A stretch of DNA of 64,000 nt from Methylobacterium sp. J-068. Lineage in GTDB: Bacteria; Pseudomonadota; Alphaproteobacteria; Rhizobiales; Beijerinckiaceae. Each line of letters begins with the position of its first letter. Position 1 is the stretch's first letter. Positions 59,150 through 64,000 of this stretch are shown here, in pieces. The position numbers were made by a program, and so were the translations under genes. The DNA lies in assembly GCF_022829445.1 (NCBI RefSeq), contig NZ_JAKSXY010000095.1, positions 124,001 to 188,000 on the forward strand, read 5' to 3'. The notes under the pieces are model-generated. The model ran no database searches. It saw only the letters and a list, made by a program, of their open reading frames with translations, and had not been told where the DNA came from.

Positions 59150-60400
59150 ATGTCCGCGTTCACCTTCATCCACGCCGCCGATCTGCACCTCGGCAGCCCC
59201 CTCACCGGCCTCGCCCTCAAGGATCCGGACATCGCCCGGCGCTTCGCCTCGGCCGGCCGCCGGGCCTTCGAGGACCTCGTCACGTATGCGATCGAGCGGG
59301 GCGTCGCCTTCCTGGTCGTGGCCGGCGACGTCTATGACGGCGACTGGTCCGACAACACCATCGGGCTGTTCTTCGCCCGGCAGGTCGCGCGGCTCGACCG
59401 GGCCGGCATCCCGGTCTTCCTGGTGCGCGGCAACCACGACGCCGAGAGCGTCGTCACGCGCTCCGTCACGCTGCCGGCCTCCGTACGCAACTTTTCCACG
59501 GCGCGGGCCGAGACCCACCGCCTCGACGCGTTGCGGGTCGCGCTGCATGGGCGCAGCTTCCCGAACCGGGCGGTGGAGGAGAACTACGCCCTCACCTACC
59601 CGGCCGCCCTCCCCGGCTGGTTCAACATCGGCATCCTGCACACCTCCTGCACCGGCCATGCGGCCCACGCCACCTACGCCCCCTGCTCGGTGGCGGACCT
59701 GGCGGCACGCGGCTACGGCTACTGGGCGCTCGGGCATGTCCACGACTACGCCGAACTGTCCCGCGATCCCTGGATCGTGTTCCCGGGCAACCTCCAGGGC
59801 CGCAGCATCCGTGAGTGCGGGCCCAAGGGCGCGGTCGCCGTCTCCGTCGCCGACGGCGTGGTCGGGCAGGTGGAGCGCCTCATCGTCGACCACGCCCGCT
59901 TCCACCACCTCGAGGTCGATCTCGTGGGCGCGGCCGGCGAGCGCGAGGCCGTGGCCGCCATCGAGGCGGCCCTGCGCCCGGTCGCGGAGGCCGCTGCCGA
60001 GCGCCTCGTGGCCGTGCGGGTGCGCCTGCACGGGGAGACGCCGGCGCATGACCGCCTCGCGGCCGACCGCGACGGGCTCACCGCCGAGATTCAGGCCGCC
60101 GCCCATCGCCTCCACGAGGACATCTGGCTGGAGCGCCTGAAGATCGAGACGGTCCGTCCCCGCCGCGCCGCCGCCGAGGCGCGTCCCGACGCCTTCGCGG
60201 CCATCGACCCCGCGACCCTGCTGGAGGCGGTGGACCACGACCCCGAGTTCCGCGCCCGCGCCCGGGCGGCCCTGGCCGAGATCACCGCCCGGATGCCGGG
60301 CGGTCTCGCCGCCGATGACGACCTCGCCGCCGATCTCGACGCCCTCTGCGCGGAGGCCGAGGCGGTGATCCTCGGCCGTCTCACCGGCCGCAGCTGCTAG
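59150..60400 (+). CDS. yhaO: YhaO-like metallophosphoesterase / SbcD-type nuclease, 416 aa
   Basis: Calcineurin-like phosphoesterase of the DNA-repair nuclease group. Motifs in order: FTFIHAADLHLGSPL, VVAGDVYDGD, FLVRGNHDAES, GILHTSC and YWALGHVHDY, giving a complete two-metal site. The C-terminal ~150 residues form a helical cap (ERLVAVRVRLHGETPAHDRL). ATG 59150 starts right at the fold; the longer open frame is Pro-rich shadow. It precedes yhaN by 37 bp, and the two are a known nuclease-ATPase pair like SbcD-SbcC. Confidence 0.92.
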   Translation: MSAFTFIHAADLHLGSPLTGLALKDPDIARRFASAGRRAFEDLVTYAIERGVAFLVVAGDVYDGDWSDNTIGLFFARQVARLDRAGIPVFLVRGNHDAESVVTRSVTLPASVRNFSTARAETHRLDALRVALHGRSFPNRAVEENYALTYPAALPGWFNIGILHTSCTGHAAHATYAPCSVADLAARGYGYWALGHVHDYAELSRDPWIVFPGNLQGRSIRECGPKGAVAVSVADGVVGQVERLIVDHARFHHLEVDLVGAAGEREAVAAIEAALRPVAEAAAERLVAVRVRLHGETPAHDRLAADRDGLTAEIQAAAHRLHEDIWLERLKIETVRPRRAAAEARPDAFAAIDPATLLEAVDHDPEFRARARAALAEITARMPGGLAADDDLAADLDALCAEAEAVILGRLTGRSC

Positions 60401-60437
60401 AATCCGTCACCAAGGTCCCGAAAGCGTCCTTCGAACC

Positions 60438-63400
60438 ATGCGTCTCCTCTCCCTCGCCCTCGAACGCTACGGCCCCTTCACGGACCGCACGGTGACGTTC
60501 CGGGAGGATGCGCGCCTGCACGTGGTGCTGGGCGCCAACGAGGCCGGCAAGAGCTCCGCGCTGAGCGCCGTCACCGACCTCCTGTTCGGCATCGAGACGC
60601 GCACCCGCTACGACTTCCTGCACGACATGCCGCAGATGCGGATCGGCGCCGAGATCCGCGCGCGCGACGGGCGCCGTCTCGGCTTCCGCCGGCGCAAGGG
60701 CACGAAGAACACCCTCGTGGACGCCGCCGACGCGGCCCTGCCGGAGGATGCGCTCGCGCCCTTCCTCGGGGGGCTGGCCCGCGAGGTGTTCTGCCGTGCC
60801 TTCGGCCTCGATGCCCGCGCGCTCCGGGCGGGGGCCGCCGAGATGATGGATGCCGAGGGCGAGGTCGGCGCCAGCCTGTTCGCGGCGGCCTCGGGGCTTC
60901 GCGGCTACAGCGGCCTCCAGGCCGAGCTGGAGGGCGAGGCCGCCGGCATCTTCATGCCGCGCGCCGCCCAGAGCCGGACCTTCTACCAGGCGCTCGGCCG
61001 CTACGACGAGGCCCGCAAGGCGATCCGCGCCGGGGAACTGCGCGCCGGCGACTGGCGCGACCTCAACGCCGAGATCGAGGCCGCCGGCACCCGGCTCGCC
61101 GAGATCAAGGCGAACCGCGGGCGCATCGCCGCCGAGCAGGCGCGCCTCACCCGCCTGCGCCGGGTCGGCCCCCTGCTCCAGGCCATCGACGCGGTGGACG
61201 CGCGCGCCGAGCCCGCCCCGATCGCGATGCCGGAGGCCTGGATCGACCGGCTCGGCCTCGCGCTGGCCGCCCTGCGCGCGACGGGCGAGGCCGTGACCCG
61301 CACCGGGGCCGCCGCCGCCGAGGCGGCGCAAGCCCTGGAACGGGTGCCGGTGGACGAGGGCGTGCTCGCCCGCGCCGACGAGATCCTGGAGGCGTTTCGC
61401 GGCACCGACCGCTTCGACAAGGGCGGCCTCGACCTGCCCCGCATCCAGGGCGAGGCCGACGCCTTCGCGCGCGAGATCGCGCAGCTCGCCGCGCGCATCG
61501 GCCTGCCGGATGCGGAGGCCCTGCGCGCCCGCCAGCCCTCCGACGCGGCGCGCACGCGCATCGAGGGCCTGATCCGCGACGGTCGCGAGAACGCGGCCAC
61601 GATCGCCCGGCTGAGCCAGGACCTCGCCGCCCGCCGCGCCGAGCGGGACCGGCTCGCCGCGTCGATGGCGGAATCGGGCGCCCTCTCCGACCCCGCCTCC
61701 CTGCGCGCCGACCTCAGGACCTTCGCCACCCTGCCGCGCGACCTCGACCGGCGCGACGACCTCGCCGCCACCCTGGCGCGGGAGGCCGGGCTGATCCGCG
61801 CCCAGGCCGTCCGACTGAGCCCCCCGATCCCGGATCTCGCCGCCTACGACGCCGGGCGTCCGCCCTCGGCCGAGGCGGTGGCCCGGTTCCGGCGCACCCT
61901 CGACGCGGTGATGCGCGAGCGCGACCGGGCCGCCGACCGCCGGGACGCGGCGCAGGCAGCGGTGGCCCAGCGCCTGGCTCGCCTCCGGGCGCGCGAGGCC
62001 GGGCGGCCGATTCCGACCCGCGCGGATCTGCTGGCCCTGCGCGCCCGCCGCGACGGCCTGCTCGCCGCCCTGCCCGACGGCGCGCCCGACGATTTCGCCC
62101 GCTTCGGCGCGGCGCTCGCCGAAGCCGACCGGGCGGCGGACGACCTCGTGAGCGACGCCGCCCGCGTCGCCGAGCAGGCCTCCGACGCGCAGAGCCTGGA
62201 GACCGAGCGGGCGGAAGCCGCGGCGGCGGCCGATGCGCTCGCCGCCTGCGAGGCCCGCCTCGCCGAGGGGGACGCCGCCTGGCGCGAGGCCTGGGCGCCC
62301 TGCGGGATCGAGCCGGCCGCGCCGGCCGAGATGGCCGCCTGGCTCACCGAGGTCGAGACCCTCCTCGACGACCGCCAGACCCTGGAGACCACGCGCCTGG
62401 AGCAGGCCCGCATGGCCGCCCGGGTCGAGGCCTGCCGGGCCCCCCTCGCCGATCTCAGCCGCCGGGCGGACCTGCCCGACCTCGACGGCCTCGATGTCGG
62501 GCGGATGCTCGCCCGGGTCACGGACCGGATCGCGGAGCTCGGCCTGCGCTGGGAGGCGGTGCGCGATGCCAAGATCCGCGCCGTGGACGCGGCTGGGCAG
62601 ATCGCCCGCACCGAGGCGGCCCTGGCCGAGGCACACGCCCGCGAGACGGCCTGGCGCGCGGGCTGGGGCGCGGCGCTCGGCGCGCTCGGCCTCGCGGCCG
62701 GGGCCGGTCCCGACGAGGCCGAGAGCGCCCTCGTCGCCTGGCGGGCGGTGCCGGCGGCCCTGTCCGAGCGCGACAACCGCCTCGGCCGCGTCAACGGCAT
62801 CCTGCGCGACCTGGAGGCCTATCGCGCCGTGGTGGCGCGCCTCACGGAATCGCTCGCGCCCGATCTGGCCGGCCTTCCCCCGACCGCCGCGATGAAGGCC
62901 CTGCATGCCCGCCTGCAGAACGCCCTGAGGGGCGAGACCCGCCGGGCGGAACTGGCGCGCCAGCGCGACGCGGCCGAGGCGGCCCGGGCGCAGGCGGAGC
63001 GCGCGGCGCTGGCGGCCGGTGCCGATCTCGCCGCCCTCATGACGGAGGGCGCGGCCGGGACACTCCCGCCCGGCACCGACCCGGAGGCGCTGCACGCGCG
63101 CCTGACCGCGCGCCGGGCCTGGGAGGCCGAACGCGCCGAGCGCCGGGCCGAACTGGCGCGCGCCGCCGACGGCCAAGCGGAAGCCGACCTGCGCGCCGAG
63201 CGCGCGGCCCTCACGGGCGACGACATCGAGGGGCTTCTCGCCAACCTCGCGGCCGAGGCGGACGACCTCGACCAGCGCGGACAGCGCGCCTTCGCCGACC
63301 GCGACCGGCACGAGCGCCGCCGCGCCGAGCTGGAGGGGGGCACCGGCGCCGAGCTGGCGCTCGCCCAGCGCAAGGCGGCGGAGGCCGAACTCCAGACCAA

Positions 63401-63884
63401 TGCCCGGCACTGGGCCGTGCTGAAGCTCGCGAGCCTGATGCTCGGCACCGCCATCGGCCGCCACCGGGCGGGGCAGCAGGACCCGCTCCTGACCCGTTCG
63501 GGCGCCCTGTTCCGGGCGCTGACCGGGGGCGCCTTCGCGGGCCTCGCCCAGGATTACGACGCCTCGGACACGCCCCGCCTCGCCGGGCGCCGCGCCACCG
63601 GCGAACTGGTTCCCGTCGAGGGCCTGAGCGAGGGCACCCGCGACCAGCTCTACCTCGCCCTGCGGCTGGCCTATCTCGAGGACTACGCCAGCCGCGCCGA
63701 GCCCGCGCCCTTCATCGGCGACGACCTCTTCCTCACCTTCGACGACGCCCGCACCGCCCACGGCCTCGAAGCCCTGGCGGCGGTGGGCGACACCATCCAG
63801 CCGATCCTGTTCACCCACCACCGCCACGTGGCGGACCTGGCCCGGGCCCGATTGGGCGACGCGGTGGACGTGCTGGACCTGTGA
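60438..63884 (+). CDS. yhaN: YhaN-like SMC/Rad50-type ATPase, 1148 aa
   Basis: The N-terminal AAA domain (MRLLSLALERYGPFTDRTVT; Walker A LGANEAGKSSALSAV) is followed by the Q-region and a very long Ala/Arg/Glu-rich coiled coil (about 190-960). The C-terminal half of the ATPase has a signature-like LSEGTRDQLYLALRLAYLED, Walker B-like PFIGDDLFLTFDDARTAHGL and a switch-His region (LFTHHRHVADLA). This is the split ATPase of the SbcC/Rad50 class. Partner of the YhaO nuclease upstream; together probably a DNA end-processing or stress-response complex. The stop codon begins repeat copy C. Confidence 0.93.
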   Translation: MRLLSLALERYGPFTDRTVTFREDARLHVVLGANEAGKSSALSAVTDLLFGIETRTRYDFLHDMPQMRIGAEIRARDGRRLGFRRRKGTKNTLVDAADAALPEDALAPFLGGLAREVFCRAFGLDARALRAGAAEMMDAEGEVGASLFAAASGLRGYSGLQAELEGEAAGIFMPRAAQSRTFYQALGRYDEARKAIRAGELRAGDWRDLNAEIEAAGTRLAEIKANRGRIAAEQARLTRLRRVGPLLQAIDAVDARAEPAPIAMPEAWIDRLGLALAALRATGEAVTRTGAAAAEAAQALERVPVDEGVLARADEILEAFRGTDRFDKGGLDLPRIQGEADAFAREIAQLAARIGLPDAEALRARQPSDAARTRIEGLIRDGRENAATIARLSQDLAARRAERDRLAASMAESGALSDPASLRADLRTFATLPRDLDRRDDLAATLAREAGLIRAQAVRLSPPIPDLAAYDAGRPPSAEAVARFRRTLDAVMRERDRAADRRDAAQAAVAQRLARLRAREAGRPIPTRADLLALRARRDGLLAALPDGAPDDFARFGAALAEADRAADDLVSDAARVAEQASDAQSLETERAEAAAAADALAACEARLAEGDAAWREAWAPCGIEPAAPAEMAAWLTEVETLLDDRQTLETTRLEQARMAARVEACRAPLADLSRRADLPDLDGLDVGRMLARVTDRIAELGLRWEAVRDAKIRAVDAAGQIARTEAALAEAHARETAWRAGWGAALGALGLAAGAGPDEAESALVAWRAVPAALSERDNRLGRVNGILRDLEAYRAVVARLTESLAPDLAGLPPTAAMKALHARLQNALRGETRRAELARQRDAAEAARAQAERAALAAGADLAALMTEGAAGTLPPGTDPEALHARLTARRAWEAERAERRAELARAADGQAEADLRAERAALTGDDIEGLLANLAAEADDLDQRGQRAFADRDRHERRRAELEGGTGAELALAQRKAAEAELQTNARHWAVLKLASLMLGTAIGRHRAGQQDPLLTRSGALFRALTGGAFAGLAQDYDASDTPRLAGRRATGELVPVEGLSEGTRDQLYLALRLAYLEDYASRAEPAPFIGDDLFLTFDDARTAHGLEALAAVGDTIQPILFTHHRHVADLARARLGDAVDVLDL

Positions 63885-63982
63885 GACCCTCTTCCGCTCG
63901 ATCGAAGCGGAAACGGTCTCGCTCAGCCCGCGCGGCGCCGGAGCGAAGCCCCAATCCGCCATCCCGAAGGGATCGACCGGTC
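63883..63982 (+). repeat. dispersed intergenic repeat, copy C
   Basis: Begins in the yhaN stop codon. GAGACC pairs with GGTCTC (63915-63920) and TTCCGCT with AGCGGAA inside, making a terminator-like hairpin. The same conserved tail as copy A follows (GCGCGGCGCC, then AATCCGCCATCCCGAAGGGA). Confidence 0.75.
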
Positions 63983-64000
63983 TGAGGGCGCTCGGGGCCG

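Noticed and set aside
60381..63962. 1193-aa minus-strand ORF opposite yhaN
   Set aside because: Antisense shadow; its start only exists because repeat copy C encodes a short MADWGFA-like peptide.

Overview
The window is high-GC chromosomal DNA that reads as a Methylobacterium/Methylorubrum-type alphaproteobacterium (Rhizobiales). The evidence is base composition, gene families and architectures (OpgD/OpgH, a PaoABC-type molybdoenzyme, several PAS/GAF/GGDEF regulators, DUF3606 and Gly/Tyr-rich secreted proteins). No ribosomal RNA or other species marker is present, so the genus is an inference.

Left chromosomal block (1-14.6 kb). A DUF502 membrane protein runs off the left edge. It is followed by two small genes and then the standout locus: serine O-acetyltransferase (cysE), a family 2B encapsulin shell protein with an inserted cyclic-nucleotide-binding-like domain, and a cysteine desulfurase with a roughly 270-residue disordered N-terminal extension, which is the hallmark of encapsulated cargo. 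Together they look like a sulfur-handling protein nanocompartment fed by cysteine synthesis. Next come glmS and glmU (UDP-GlcNAc supply) on the minus strand, then opgD-opgH (periplasmic glucan synthesis) and a small zinc-ribbon protein.

Integrated element (14,609-33,117, about 18.5 kb). It sits in the 3' end of tRNA-Ser(UGA). A 14-bp exact copy of the tRNA end recurs at 33,104-33,117 and defines the right end. The left part holds a tyrosine integrase and a replication module (HTH protein, prim-pol, P4/D5-type helicase). The middle holds small unknown genes, a Nu1-like small terminase, a tape-measure/lysozyme fusion and a Mu gpP-like baseplate hub. No capsid, portal or large terminase is visible. 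The right part holds a HicBA-like pair, an RMF/CrpP-like protein, an XRE repressor with two matching operator palindromes, and unknown genes. It looks like a phage satellite or a heavily reduced prophage. GC is lower and gene sizes smaller than on the flanks.

Right chromosomal block (33.1-64 kb). Small secreted and regulatory proteins are followed by paoCBA (periplasmic aldehyde oxidoreductase). Then come a PAS protein, a GAF-PAS-PAS-GGDEF-EAL protein, an XRE regulator and a hybrid histidine kinase. TadE/TadG-like envelope proteins, a type IA topoisomerase with C-terminal repeats, a 42-residue membrane protein, arginase, a GAF-GGDEF-PilZ protein, an NsrR-like Rrf2 regulator and a yhaO-yhaN nuclease/ATPase pair complete it. 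A dispersed intergenic repeat of about 100 bp occurs three times (35.56, 44.96 and 63.88 kb). Two copies start at a stop codon and form a terminator-like hairpin.

Several very small genes too short for routine ORF calling are reported at 28,796, 29,974, 32,731 and 55,041.
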